From NCBI GenBank assembly GCA_903970625.1, contig CAJCJG010000276.1, positions 1 to 34,040 on the forward strand: 34,040 nucleotides of DNA, given 5' to 3'. The stretch comes from Solirubrobacterales bacterium 70-9. GTDB lineage: Bacteria; Pseudomonadota; Alphaproteobacteria; Acetobacterales; Acetobacteraceae. Made by a program: the position numbers and the translations under genes. Below, piece by piece: positions 1 through 9,905 of the stretch; positions within the stretch are counted from its first letter, which is position 1; every line of letters starts with the position of its first letter. Under the pieces are notes generated by a model. That model was not told where the DNA came from. It saw only the letters and a list, made by a program, of their open reading frames with translations, and did not search any database.

Positions 1-33
1 CGCTTCGTCTGTCAGCCAGTATTCCCCAGACAT
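1..33 (-). CDS. Transposase N-terminus, IS5-like (partial, runs off left edge)
   Basis: Read on the minus strand from an ATG at 33, the first 11 codons give MSGEYWLTDEA. This strongly resembles the N-terminus of IS5-family (IS427-type) transposases, which commonly open with a YWLTDE motif before the DDE catalytic domain. Only the first codons are inside the window, so completeness, frame integrity and activity cannot be judged. The insertion would lie just downstream of enolase, in the same orientation. The call rests on a short motif; an unrelated gene with a chance match is possible. Confidence 0.5.
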   Translation of the reverse strand, partial: MSGEYWLTDEA

Positions 34-115
34 CCCTCTACAGCCCCTCGATTACAGAGGCGCTCATCGAATCGAGGTTCGCCACCGATTCCTAGGGGCT
101 GATTGGGTTTGGAGC
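34..115. other. Non-coding junction between enolase and the putative insertion sequence
   Basis: This stretch separates the enolase stop from the putative transposase start and probably contains the terminal inverted repeat of the insertion sequence; the exact terminus cannot be placed without the other end. Two overlapping inverted repeats are visible: CAGCCCCT (41-48) with AGGGGCTG (93-100), and CCTCGATT (46-53) with AATCGAGG (70-77). They share bases, so the two stems would be mutually exclusive. I see no classical hairpin followed by a T run for enolase termination. Confidence 0.4.
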
Positions 116-2352
<2,237 letters not shown>

Positions 2353-2431
2353 GTTTTTGTCCCGGCCAGCGCACCCCCGTATGCCGGTCAGACGGAAACA
2401 CTTGGTTTACGCCATGGTACGAATTTTTCGC

Positions 2432-2460
2432 TTGCCCAGCCCCGTCGTTCGGGCTAAGAA
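2432..2460 (+). promoter_or_regulatory. Putative sigma-70 promoter giving a leaderless transcript
   Basis: TTGCCC (2432-2437) and TAAGAA (2455-2460) are separated by 17 bases. The -10 element ends six bases before the GTG start at 2467, so transcription should begin at or next to the start codon. The related gene at 33938 has the same CGCTTGCCCA -35 block and the same six-base distance from -10 to GTG, which argues against chance. Confidence 0.5.
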
Positions 2461-2466
2461 CACACC

Positions 2467-2985
2467 GTGAACAACACCCCAAACCTTTCCCCGGCCGAGC
2501 GCCTCGGGATTTTGATCGAGTTTCTGATCCAGGCGATCCTGGCGCGGGCCGGCTTGCGTCTGCCGCGGTGGATGATCGAGATGATCACCGGCCAGCTCCG
2601 GGGCATCGGCGAGGCGTTCGCCGTCCTGGCCGCCAAGGTCGCCGAAAGCAAGCTCGCCGAGCAAGGCCAGCCGGCCCCGCCGCTCGCCGCCCCGGTTGCC
2701 CCCCGCCGGCAGTCCAACTCCACGCAGCCCCGCCGGGAGTGCCGGACCCGAAACTCTCGGAAAATGCCCCAAAAACTCCCTCTCCCCTTGTGGGGTCAGG
2801 CTGCGAAGCAGACCGACGCTGGGGAGAGGGGTTACTCCGCCCGAAAACCGGAGCGTCAAAAACCCCTCACCTACTTCTCCCCCACGAGGGGCGATGGCTT
2901 AAAAGTGGCCCGGAGCCCTCCTCCAATTCCGGTCTGGAAAAAGCCCGCGTCTTGGCACGCCCGTATTGTTCCTATATCGAAATAA
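2467..2985 (+). CDS. Small unknown protein of the MNNTP family
   Basis: I do not recognise a characterised family. The frame encodes 172 residues from GTG. Residues 1-65 (MNNTPNLSPAERLGILIEF onward) look like genuine protein: amphipathic helices with a conserved ARAG segment, then an Ala/Pro-rich linker. The start is supported by the partial relative at 33938, which opens MNNTPTLSSVDRL. From about residue 100 the frame runs into a palindromic repeat (2776-2893), and the remaining tail has the composition of translated repeat rather than protein. The original C-terminus was therefore probably replaced or frameshifted by repeat insertion, and the functional part may end near residue 95. There is no signal peptide and no clear membrane span. 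It converges on the amidase gene. Confidence 0.6.
   Translation: MNNTPNLSPAERLGILIEFLIQAILARAGLRLPRWMIEMITGQLRGIGEAFAVLAAKVAESKLAEQGQPAPPLAAPVAPRRQSNSTQPRRECRTRNSRKMPQKLPLPLWGQAAKQTDAGERGYSARKPERQKPLTYFSPTRGDGLKVARSPPPIPVWKKPASWHARIVPISK
2776..2893. repeat. Palindromic repeat of the CCCTCTCCCC type
   Basis: The segment contains CTCCCTCTCCCC paired with GGGGAGAGGGG some 40 bases later, then CCCCTCACC and a second stem around CCCCCACGAGGGG. This arrangement, complementary pyrimidine and purine runs with a small internal stem, is a widespread dispersed repeat of proteobacterial intergenic DNA. Here it lies inside the reading frame of the small gene at 2467, supplying its apparent C-terminal third. 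Confidence 0.6.
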
Positions 2986-2990
2986 CAAAA

Positions 2991-4484
2991 TCACGAAAAC
3001 CCCAAAAATCCCGGCATCGCGGAAATCGGCGCTGCCGCGCGCAGTGCGGCAATGTCCGGCACCGGCCGCGCCGTCGCCGCATCGCCCGCCAACCGCCGCT
3101 CCAGCGAAGCCGCCACGCCGAGGACAAAAGCATCGCCGCCGCGCGGTCCCACGATTTGCAGCCCGAACGGCATGCCCGCCGCATCCCGCCCCACCGGCAA
3201 ACTCACCGCCGGATGCCCGGCCAGCGTCACCGCGTAGGCCAGCGCCAGCCAATGGAAGTAATTCTTGGTCGCCACCCCGTCGATCTGGGTCGGAAACAGC
3301 TCCGACCACGGGCGCGGCGTGATCGTGATGGAGGGGGTCAGGATCACGTCGTACTCGCCGAAGAACGCCTGCCACCGCCGATACAACGCCGTCTGCGCCG
3401 TCAGCGCCCGCGCCACGTCCAGCGCCGAATAGCCGCGCCCCTCCGCCACGTTCGCCCGCACGTTCGGCCCCACGTCGTCCGGCCGCACCCGCACCTTCTC
3501 CTCGTGCGCCGCCAGAAACCCCAGTGCCCGCAGTACCGCAAACGCCTCGTCCGCTCCGGCGCAATCCGGAGTCGCATCATCCGCCCGCCCGAACGCGCCG
3601 GCAAACCCCGCCACCTTGTCCGCAAACGCCTCCCGCACGATCCGCTCGGTCGGCGCGAACCCGAAATCGGGCGTGATCGCCACCCGCAGCCGGGACAGAT
3701 CCACCTCCGGCACCGGCGAAAAATCCTCCGCCCGCCGCACCCGCTTGCCATGCACCGTCGTCGCCAACGGGTCGCGCGCATCGTCGGACACCATCGCCGA
3801 CAGCATCAGCGCCACGTCCCCCACCGTACGCGCCATCGGCCCGTTCACCGCCAGCGGCGACCAGCCGGTGCCGTGCATCTCGGTCGCGACAAGTCCCGGC
3901 GTCGGCCGGAAGCCGACAATGCCGGAAAACGCCGCCGGATTGCGCAGACTGCCGCCCATGTCGCTGCCGCTCGCCAGCGGCACCATCCCGGTCGCAAGCG
4001 CCACCGCCGACCCGCCGGAGGAGCCGGCCGCCGACCGCACCGGATCGAACGGATTGCCCGTCGCGCCGTACACGGCGTTGCGCGTATTGGCGCCCGCGCC
4101 GAACTCCGGCGTATTGGTCTTGCCCAGCACGATGGCACCGGCCGCGCGCAGGCACGCCACCGTCCGGTCGTCCTTGGCCGGCACATTGTCGGCAAAGATC
4201 GGGCTGCCGAACGTGGTGCGCAGCCCTTCGGTGTTCTCCAGATCCTTGATGCCGACCGGCAGCCCGTGCAGCGCGCCCAGCGCGTCGCCGCGCGCCACGG
4301 CCGCCTCCGCGTCGCGTGCCGCCGCCCGCGCCCGCTCGAAATCGCGCGCCACCATCGCGTTGACGGCCTGGTCCACCGCCTCGACCCGCCTGATGCAACT
4401 CTCCACCAGTTCCACCGGCGAAAGCTGCTTGCTCCCGATCAGCCGCCGCGCGGCCCGTGCCGTCAGATCGCAAGGCTCGCTCAT
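2991..4484 (-). CDS. Amidase signature family protein
   Basis: A 497-residue amidase-signature hydrolase with the Ser-cisSer-Lys triad in place: Lys80 in LPVGIKD, cis-Ser155 in AAGSSGGSAVA and nucleophile Ser179 in SGSDMGGSLRNPA. The Ser-Ser spacing of 24 matches the family. It is expected to hydrolyse a carboxamide to acid and ammonia in the cytoplasm; the substrate cannot be told from the sequence. It lacks the context of GatA (no gatB or gatC nearby), so a catabolic amidase is more likely. The ATG at 4484 is chosen because the product opens with the usual N-terminal helix (DLTARAARRLIGSKQLSPVEL). The gene overlaps the upstream oxidoreductase by ATGA, indicating one operon. Confidence 0.93.
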   Translation of the reverse strand: MSEPCDLTARAARRLIGSKQLSPVELVESCIRRVEAVDQAVNAMVARDFERARAAARDAEAAVARGDALGALHGLPVGIKDLENTEGLRTTFGSPIFADNVPAKDDRTVACLRAAGAIVLGKTNTPEFGAGANTRNAVYGATGNPFDPVRSAAGSSGGSAVALATGMVPLASGSDMGGSLRNPAAFSGIVGFRPTPGLVATEMHGTGWSPLAVNGPMARTVGDVALMLSAMVSDDARDPLATTVHGKRVRRAEDFSPVPEVDLSRLRVAITPDFGFAPTERIVREAFADKVAGFAGAFGRADDATPDCAGADEAFAVLRALGFLAAHEEKVRVRPDDVGPNVRANVAEGRGYSALDVARALTAQTALYRRWQAFFGEYDVILTPSITITPRPWSELFPTQIDGVATKNYFHWLALAYAVTLAGHPAVSLPVGRDAAGMPFGLQIVGPRGGDAFVLGVAASLERRLAGDAATARPVPDIAALRAAAPISAMPGFLGFS

Positions 4485-5464
4485 GCCGGCCGCTCCGCCA
4501 GTTGAATTTCTACCGGCGCGCCCGTGTCCAGCGCCCGCACGCAGGCAATGGCCACTTCCGTCGCGACGTAACCGTCCCAGGCGCTCGCCCCCTCGTACTG
4601 GCCGCCGCCGATCCCCCGCACCCAGGATTGCAGTTCCAGCCGATACGCCTCCGCGAACCGTGGCCGCCAGTCCGCCGCGAAGCCGAACGAGTCCGTCCGC
4701 GCATGGCGGATCGCGTTGCCCAACCCCGGCGCCAACGTCACCGTCCCCTGCTCGCACACCAGTTCGCCGCGCACGTCGTAGCCGTAGCCCGCGTTGATGA
4801 ACACCTCAATGCTGACCAGCGCCCCGCTCGCCGTCTCCAGCGTCAACAAAATCGGGTCCGCCGGCCGAGCTTTGCGCGATCGTGTGACGATGGCGCGCAC
4901 GTAGTCGCTGCCGAGCAGCCACCGGGCGATGTCGATTTCATGCACAGCAGAGTTGGCGATCGCCATGAACGGCTCGAACGCATAGGCCGGCGAGACATTG
5001 CGATGCACGCAATGCAGCAGCACCGCCGCCCCCAGCGTGCCCCCGTCCAGCGTCGCCTTCATCTCGACATAGGCCGGGTCGAAGCGGCGCATGAACCCCA
5101 CCTGCACCAGCGTCTTTCCGAGCTTCGCCTCCGCCGCCACGATGGCCAGGCATTCTTCGACGGTGGCGGCCAGCGGCTTTTCGCACAGCACCGGCTTTCC
5201 CGCTTGCAGGCACGCCAGCACCAGCGCTGCATGCGTCGCATCGGGCGATGCCACGATCACCGCATCGACACTCGGGTCCGCCACCACCGCGAACGGATCG
5301 CCCAGCACCTTGCGCGCCCCGCTCTCCATCGCCGCCTTGTTGGCGCGCGCGGCATCCAGGTCCGAGATCGCCGCCAGATGCGCCCCGGGCAGATGCCGCG
5401 CCACGGTTCGCGCATGGTCCGCCCCCATGATCCCGGCGCCGATGATGCCAATGCCCAGACTCAT
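4481..5464 (-). CDS. Gfo/Idh/MocA oxidoreductase, inositol 2-dehydrogenase-like
   Basis: A 327-residue NAD(P)-dependent dehydrogenase. The Rossmann motif GIIGAGIMG is at residues 6-14, the catalytic lysine Lys96 is in CEKPL, and HEIDIARWLLG (from 175) supplies the Asp/His of the active site. That last motif and the overall length fit the inositol 2-dehydrogenase (IolG) branch, but no other inositol genes are present, so myo-inositol is only one possible polyol or sugar substrate. It is the first gene of a two-gene operon with the amidase. The ATG at 5464 is selected because it sits directly before the nucleotide-binding strand; the frame extends upstream without similarity. The 5' end faces the toxin-antitoxin promoter. 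Confidence 0.92.
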   Translation of the reverse strand: MSLGIGIIGAGIMGADHARTVARHLPGAHLAAISDLDAARANKAAMESGARKVLGDPFAVVADPSVDAVIVASPDATHAALVLACLQAGKPVLCEKPLAATVEECLAIVAAEAKLGKTLVQVGFMRRFDPAYVEMKATLDGGTLGAAVLLHCVHRNVSPAYAFEPFMAIANSAVHEIDIARWLLGSDYVRAIVTRSRKARPADPILLTLETASGALVSIEVFINAGYGYDVRGELVCEQGTVTLAPGLGNAIRHARTDSFGFAADWRPRFAEAYRLELQSWVRGIGGGQYEGASAWDGYVATEVAIACVRALDTGAPVEIQLAERPA

Positions 5465-5525
5465 GCTTGCGTCCTCTGCCTCGCCCGCTTCATTCCATGC
5501 CACAGGCGGCCGGGTTGCAACATGG

Positions 5526-5555
5526 TTGACCCGCGCGGACACGTTCCCATATCGT
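5526..5555 (+). promoter_or_regulatory. Putative promoter of the toxin-antitoxin operon (leaderless)
   Basis: TTGACC (5526-5531) and TATCGT (5550-5555) are spaced by 18 bases, a good sigma-70 match. The GTG start at 5562 lies seven bases beyond the -10 element, so the transcript should start at the initiation codon. No Shine-Dalgarno sequence precedes the GTG, consistent with leaderless translation. Confidence 0.55.
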
Positions 5556-5561
5556 GGCGAT

Positions 5562-5798
5562 GTGAGAAATATCACAGTCTCTGTGGATGACGAGACCTAC
5601 CGTCGCGCCCGCGTTGCCGCCGCCGCGCGCGATCGGTCCATTTCGGCCCTCGTGCGCGACTTCCTCCGCAGCCTCGGGACCGAAGAAAGCGAAACCGACC
5701 GCCTGAAACGCGAAGAGCGTGCCCTCCGCGACCAAATCGCCGAGTTCACCGCGGCCGACCGCCTCCCGCGCGATGAGGTCTTTTCGCGGGGAATGTGA
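5562..5798 (+). CDS. Ribbon-helix-helix antitoxin, VapB-like
   Basis: A 78-residue protein with an N-terminal ribbon-helix-helix DNA-binding domain: the beta strand NITVSVDDETYRRARVAA and the helix RSISALVRDFLRSL. The acidic, charged C-terminal half (EESETDRLKREERALRDQ) should wrap the toxin. Antitoxins of this type neutralise a PIN-domain RNase and repress their own operon as dimers. The GTG start at 5562 is chosen because the protein begins MRNITVSV, the usual first strand of the family. It lies four bases upstream of the toxin start. Confidence 0.85.
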   Translation: MRNITVSVDDETYRRARVAAAARDRSISALVRDFLRSLGTEESETDRLKREERALRDQIAEFTAADRLPRDEVFSRGM

Positions 5799-5802
5799 CC
5801 CG

Positions 5803-6213
5803 GTGCCGCACTTCCTGGACACCAACGTCCTTCTCTATTCAATCAGCCGCGCCCCCGAGGAAGCCAGCAAGTGCGCCCAGGCGCGTGCGCTCCTCGACCG
5901 CGACGAAGGAGCGATCTCCGTCCAGGTGCTGCAAGAATTTTACGTGCAGGCCACTCGCCCCAGCCGCTCCGACAAGCTCCCCCACGATATCGCCGTCGGC
6001 CTGATGCGCACCTGGACACGATTTCCGGTCCAGGAGACCACGCTCGCCCTCGTTGCCGCAGCGCTGGAGATCAAGGCGGCGTACACCCTGTCCTATTGGG
6101 ACAGCGCCATCGTCGCGGCGGCCCGTGCGCTCGGCTGCAACGTGCTGTACTCGGAGGACATGAACCACGGCCAGATCATCGGCGGCGTGACGATCACCAA
6201 CCCGTTCCGCTGA
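5803..6213 (+). CDS. vapC: PIN-domain ribonuclease toxin, VapC-like
   Basis: A 136-residue PIN-domain protein, the toxin partner of the gene before it. The expected acidic metal-binding residues are visible: Asp6 in FLDTNVLLY, a glutamate in [11 protein letters not shown], the aspartate in [12 protein letters not shown] and the C-terminal aspartate in YSEDMNHGQ. Such proteins are Mg/Mn-dependent endoribonucleases, several cleaving tRNA or rRNA; the target here is unknown. The GTG start at 5803 is chosen because it places the DTN motif at the usual distance from the N-terminus. All catalytic positions are retained, so the toxin looks intact. It converges on the gamma-glutamyltransferase gene. 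Confidence 0.9.
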   Translation: MPHFLDTNVLLYSISRAPEEASKCAQARALLDRDEGAISVQVLQEFYVQATRPSRSDKLPHDIAVGLMRTWTRFPVQETTLALVAAALEIKAAYTLSYWDSAIVAAARALGCNVLYSEDMNHGQIIGGVTITNPFR

Positions 6214-6236
6214 CGCTGGCGACAAGGGCGGCGCCC

Positions 6237-7835
6237 TCAGTATCCCATCGCCGCCCCGTCCTTGCGCGGGTCGGAACCACCGATCAACACCCCCCGCGCC
6301 CGGTCTATCCGGATCGCCTGCGCGCCGCCCAGCGGCCGCGCCAGCCGGTCGATCGGGTGGCCGAGCCGGGCCAGCCCGTCCACCACCGAAAGCGGCACGC
6401 CGCGCTCCACCTCCGTCACGCCGCCGAGATTCATCACGCGCGGAAGGTCGATGGCTTCCTGCACATCCAGCCCGTAGTCGATGTGGTTGGTCAGGAACAG
6501 AGTCTGCCCCATCGGCTGGAAATGCCCGCCCATGACGCCATAGGACAGCACCGCCTCCCCGTCTTTGGTGGCCATGCCCGGCATGATCGTGTGCATCGGC
6601 CGCTTGCCCGGCGCGATGCAGTTCGGGTGGCCGCGCTCCAGACGGAAACTCTGCCCGCGATTGTGCAGGATCACGCCCGATGTCTCGGCATAGATGCCCG
6701 ATCCGAAGGACGAGAACAGCGAGTTGATGAAGCTGCACGCGTTGCCGTCGCGGTCCACCACGGACAAGTACACCGTATCCCGATGCGCCGGCAGTTCGGC
6801 CTCTCCGGCGCGCGGCAGCTCGCGCATCGCCCGGTCGTCCCGGATGAGCCCGCGCAGGCCGGCGAGATAGGCCGGGTCCAGCAGCTTCGCCACCGGAACC
6901 TCGGTTTGCAGCGGGTCCGCCAGGAACGCGTTGCGGTCCCGATAGACCAGCCGCGCCGCCTCCAGATGGCGATGATAGCGCGTCACGCTGACCGGCCCAT
7001 CCGCCACCGGCTCCCAGCCGCCCAGAATACCCAGCAGCATCAGAACCAAAGTGCCGGTGCCGTTCGGCGGACACTGGAACACCTGATAATCGCGAAAGCC
7101 GGCTGTGATCGGTTCGACGAAGTGTGCCGCTTTCAGCCCGTTGGCAAAATCCTCCTCGGTATGCAACCCGCCCCGCGCCCGCAGCGTCGCCACCATGTCG
7201 GCCGCGATGTCCCCCTCATAGAACGCCCGCGCCCCGTCCCGCGCGATGGCCCGCAGCGTTTTGCCCAGCGCCTGCTGCACGAACCGGTCGCCTACTTCCG
7301 GCGCCTGTCCCCCCGGCAGATAGGCGGAAGCGCCCGTTGTCCGAAGCTTTTCGACCACGTCGGACCAATCGAGGGCCACGCGCGGATGCACCGCAAACCC
7401 CTCCTCGGCGTAGCGGATGGCCGGTTGCAGCAGCGTGTCCAGGCCACGTGTGCCGTGGGCAGCCAACAGCGTCTCCCACGCCGAAACCGCCCCCGGCACC
7501 GTCACCGAATGCGGCGAGGTCGTCTCCAATTCGCCGATGCCGTGGGCCTCGTACCAGTCGATGGTCGCGCCGGCGGGCGCCTGCCCGGACCCGTTCAGTG
7601 CCACCACCGGCGCCTGCCCCGCCGGCTTATAGAGACAGAAACAGTCACCGCCGATGCCGGTCGAATGCGGCTCGATCACACACAGCACGGCCACGGCGGC
7701 GACCGCCGCATCCAGCGCATTGCCGCCCGCCCGCAGCACGTCGAGTGCGGCCAGCGTCGCCTGCGGCATCGAGGTCGCGGCCATGCCGTTGGCCGCGTAA
7801 ACCGGGCTGCGCCCCGGCAATTGGAAGTCCCGCAT
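6237..7835 (-). CDS. ggt: Gamma-glutamyltransferase (glutathione hydrolase family)
   Basis: A 532-residue Ntn-hydrolase of the gamma-glutamyltranspeptidase family. The precursor would cleave itself before Thr354 in [19 protein letters not shown], producing a large subunit of about 353 residues and a small catalytic subunit. N-terminal family features include [28 protein letters not shown] and the [10 protein letters not shown] block; the C-terminal half has SFGSGI and the MHTIMPGMA segment. Classical Ggt is periplasmic, but no signal peptide follows the ATG at 7835, so this may be a cytoplasmic paralogue, as found in amino-acid or polyamine catabolism. It is divergent from csaA. Confidence 0.92.
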   Translation of the reverse strand: MRDFQLPGRSPVYAANGMAATSMPQATLAALDVLRAGGNALDAAVAAVAVLCVIEPHSTGIGGDCFCLYKPAGQAPVVALNGSGQAPAGATIDWYEAHGIGELETTSPHSVTVPGAVSAWETLLAAHGTRGLDTLLQPAIRYAEEGFAVHPRVALDWSDVVEKLRTTGASAYLPGGQAPEVGDRFVQQALGKTLRAIARDGARAFYEGDIAADMVATLRARGGLHTEEDFANGLKAAHFVEPITAGFRDYQVFQCPPNGTGTLVLMLLGILGGWEPVADGPVSVTRYHRHLEAARLVYRDRNAFLADPLQTEVPVAKLLDPAYLAGLRGLIRDDRAMRELPRAGEAELPAHRDTVYLSVVDRDGNACSFINSLFSSFGSGIYAETSGVILHNRGQSFRLERGHPNCIAPGKRPMHTIMPGMATKDGEAVLSYGVMGGHFQPMGQTLFLTNHIDYGLDVQEAIDLPRVMNLGGVTEVERGVPLSVVDGLARLGHPIDRLARPLGGAQAIRIDRARGVLIGGSDPRKDGAAMGY

Positions 7836-7944
7836 CCTCGTTCCCCTCGTCGTGCATGCCGTTGCTTTTGCTGGCACGCCCGCCCCCCATTGGCAACGGC
7901 GAGACTTCGCGGGATACACGGATTTCCAGGCGGAGGCGGGCGAC

Positions 7945-8277
7945 ATGGCCACCATCGACGATTTCGAGGCGCTGGACATCCGCGTCGGCCGGATCGTGGA
8001 CGCCAAGGCGTTCCCCGAGGCCAAAAAGCCGGCCTTCAAACTCTGGATCGACTTCGGGGAGCCGCTCGGCACCAAGCAATCGTCCGCGCAAATCACAGTC
8101 CACTACAAAGTGGACCAATTGATCGGCAAACAGGTGCTGGCGGTCGTCAATTTCCCACCCCGCAAAATCGGCCCGTTCACGAGCGAGGTGTTGACCTTGG
8201 GCGTCCCGGACGAGGATGGCGCGGTGGTGCTACTGAAGCCGGAGTTCCAGGTGCCGAACGGGGGGCGTATGTACTGA
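7945..8277 (+). CDS. csaA: CsaA-type tRNA-binding protein
   Basis: A 110-residue OB-fold protein of the CsaA/Trbp111 type, a tRNA-binding domain related to the C-terminal part of methionyl-tRNA synthetase. CsaA binds tRNA as a dimer and has been described as an export-related chaperone. The family pattern is clear: [15 protein letters not shown] near the N-terminus, KQSSAQIT, then [20 protein letters not shown] and a C-terminal [12 protein letters not shown]. The ATG at 7945 has a GGAGG site at the expected distance. It overlaps the next gene by one base (TGATG), so the pair is probably cotranscribed. Confidence 0.95.
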   Translation: MATIDDFEALDIRVGRIVDAKAFPEAKKPAFKLWIDFGEPLGTKQSSAQITVHYKVDQLIGKQVLAVVNFPPRKIGPFTSEVLTLGVPDEDGAVVLLKPEFQVPNGGRMY

Positions 8278-8756
8278 TGGCCACGCATTATTACACGGTG
8301 ACGTGGGACCAGTTGCACCGCGACGCCCGCGCGCTCGCGTGGCGGCTGATGGCGCTGCGCCCGCTGAAGGGCATCGTCGCGGTCACGCGTGGCGGCCTGA
8401 TCCCCGCCGCCATCATCGCCCGCGAACTCGACGTGCGCCTGATCGAAAGCGTCAGCATCGTTACCTACGACGAGGAAAACAAGGGCGAGCCGCAAATCAC
8501 CAAACCGCCCTCCGCCGCCGGCGACGGCGAAGGATTCCTGATCGTGGACGATCTGGTGGACACCGGCACCACCGGCCGCATTGTGCGCGGCCTGCTGCCG
8601 AAAGCGCACTTCGCCTGCGTCTATGCCAAGCCCGCCGGCAAGGAAATCGTCGACAGTTTCATCACTGAGGTCTCGCAGGACACGTGGATCATGTTCCCAT
8701 GGGACACGGAGCCGCAATTCGCCGTGCCGCTCGCCAAGCGGCCGAAGGCGGAGTAG
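8277..8756 (+). CDS. gpt: Xanthine-guanine phosphoribosyltransferase
   Basis: A 159-residue type I phosphoribosyltransferase of the Gpt kind, salvaging guanine and xanthine with PRPP. The PRPP-binding loop [14 protein letters not shown] lies near residues 87-100, and the TRGGL loop near 37-41. The C-terminal [12 protein letters not shown] is typical of Gpt and distinguishes it from Hpt. Length matches the family. The ATG overlaps the csaA stop by one base. The stop codon lies in one arm of a perfect hairpin whose other arm contains the stop of the converging monooxygenase gene. Confidence 0.93.
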   Translation: MATHYYTVTWDQLHRDARALAWRLMALRPLKGIVAVTRGGLIPAAIIARELDVRLIESVSIVTYDEENKGEPQITKPPSAAGDGEGFLIVDDLVDTGTTGRIVRGLLPKAHFACVYAKPAGKEIVDSFITEVSQDTWIMFPWDTEPQFAVPLAKRPKAE

Positions 8757-8769
8757 CGCCTACTCCGCC
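8747..8769. terminator. Bidirectional hairpin containing both convergent stop codons
   Basis: GGCGGAGTAG (8747-8756) and CTACTCCGCC (8760-8769) are perfect 10-bp reverse complements around a CGC loop. The left arm ends with the gpt stop and the right arm begins with the monooxygenase stop, so both genes end inside the hairpin. It could stop transcription from both sides or protect mRNA 3' ends. No T run follows on either strand, so it is not a textbook intrinsic terminator. Confidence 0.6.
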
Positions 8770-9848
8770 GCTACCGGAATCTTCGCCTCCGCGTCGCGCA
8801 GCATCGGCAGGACATGTGCGCCGAACTCCCGCACACCCGGCACGAAATCCACGAACGTCAGCAGCATCCCGCTGACGCCGAACTCGCGTTCGTGTTGCAG
8901 AATCTTCCGCGCCACCGTCTCGTAGCTGCCCCAGATCAGCGGAAACCCCATGAACGCCATGTTGCCGTCCTCGACCGGCGCCGTCAGGCCCTCCAAAAAA
9001 TGCTTGCTGGTCCCGTCGGTGTTGGTGTCCATGCCGGCGCTGCGCATCACGTTCATCACAGCCGCCTGATCGGCGTGGGCCACGATGTCTTTCCAGATCT
9101 CCTCGGCCTCGGCGTCGGTGGGTGCCGCCACGATGGTCACGAGCGCCAGGGTGCCGACCTTGCGGCCCACCTTCGCCGCCTCGGCGTGTAGCGGCGGGAC
9201 GATGCGGCGCAGTTTCTCGGGGCCGGCGGTCACGAAATTATAGTCGGCGTGGCGCGCGGTGAAGGCCACGCCCTTCGGCGACTGGCCGGCGCTGACGATG
9301 GGAATTTCGCGGCCCGTGGTCGGGAAACATTCGCAATCGTCGAGCTGGAAAAAGTCGCTGTTGTGTGTCACCCGTCCATCGCGCCACAGCGCGCGCAGGA
9401 TGCCGAGATAGTCGGCAGCGAACTCGTAGCGGCGGTCGTGATAGTCGGGACTCGGCCACAACCCCATCTGCCCGTATTCCGGCTTGTTCCAGCCGGTGAC
9501 GATATTAACGCCGGTACGGCCTTTGCTGATGTCGTTGACGGTCGCGATCATTCGCGCGGCCACCGCCGGATGGATCCCCAAAACAGGCACAGTCGAGTAA
9601 AGCTCGATCCGCTTGGTCGCAGCCGCCAGCCCGGCCGAGAGGTTTATCGAGTCGAGGCAGGCGTCCCAGAATTTCGTGGCGCCGCCAAAGCCCCGGAACT
9701 TGATCATCGACAGGATGAAATCGAGGCCGATCTCCTCCGCCGCCTGCGTGATCGCCAGCATATGGTCGAACGTCGGCACATATTGCGGGCTGGCGGTGGA
9801 CAGGATGTAGCCGTTCTGGCCGTTGGGCAGGAACACGCCGAGTTTCAT
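8760..9848 (-). CDS. Flavin-dependent monooxygenase, RutA-like luciferase family
   Basis: A 362-residue bacterial luciferase-like monooxygenase. The pattern is very close to RutA, the FMN-dependent enzyme opening the uracil ring: KLGVFLPNGQNGYILSTASPQ at the start, then FILSMIKFRGFGGATKFWD, GRTGVNIVTGWNKPEY and LLTFVDFVPGVREFG near the end. No other rut genes are in the window, so an alternative heterocycle, sulphonate or other substrate is possible; a separate flavin reductase would be needed. It is the last gene of the minus-strand run starting at 13319, 57 bases after the kinase. The ATG at 9848 matches the family start. Confidence 0.88.
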   Translation of the reverse strand: MKLGVFLPNGQNGYILSTASPQYVPTFDHMLAITQAAEEIGLDFILSMIKFRGFGGATKFWDACLDSINLSAGLAAATKRIELYSTVPVLGIHPAVAARMIATVNDISKGRTGVNIVTGWNKPEYGQMGLWPSPDYHDRRYEFAADYLGILRALWRDGRVTHNSDFFQLDDCECFPTTGREIPIVSAGQSPKGVAFTARHADYNFVTAGPEKLRRIVPPLHAEAAKVGRKVGTLALVTIVAAPTDAEAEEIWKDIVAHADQAAVMNVMRSAGMDTNTDGTSKHFLEGLTAPVEDGNMAFMGFPLIWGSYETVARKILQHEREFGVSGMLLTFVDFVPGVREFGAHVLPMLRDAEAKIPVAAE

Positions 9849-9905
9849 CCGTCACTCTCCTGTGCCGCTCGCTCATGTGGCCGGAAAATGCAGGAAATGC
9901 GCCAG

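Noticed and set aside
4481-5464. The two Gfo/Idh/MocA genes (4481 and 30248) as a recent duplication
   Set aside because: They share only family motifs; lengths, spacing and active-site segments differ widely.
5871-8756. A very long plus-strand open frame (961 codons) covering vapC, ggt and gpt
   Set aside because: It is Arg/His/Pro-rich shadow coding of GC-rich genes; only its last 160 codons are the real gpt gene. The ggt gene on the other strand has full family motifs.
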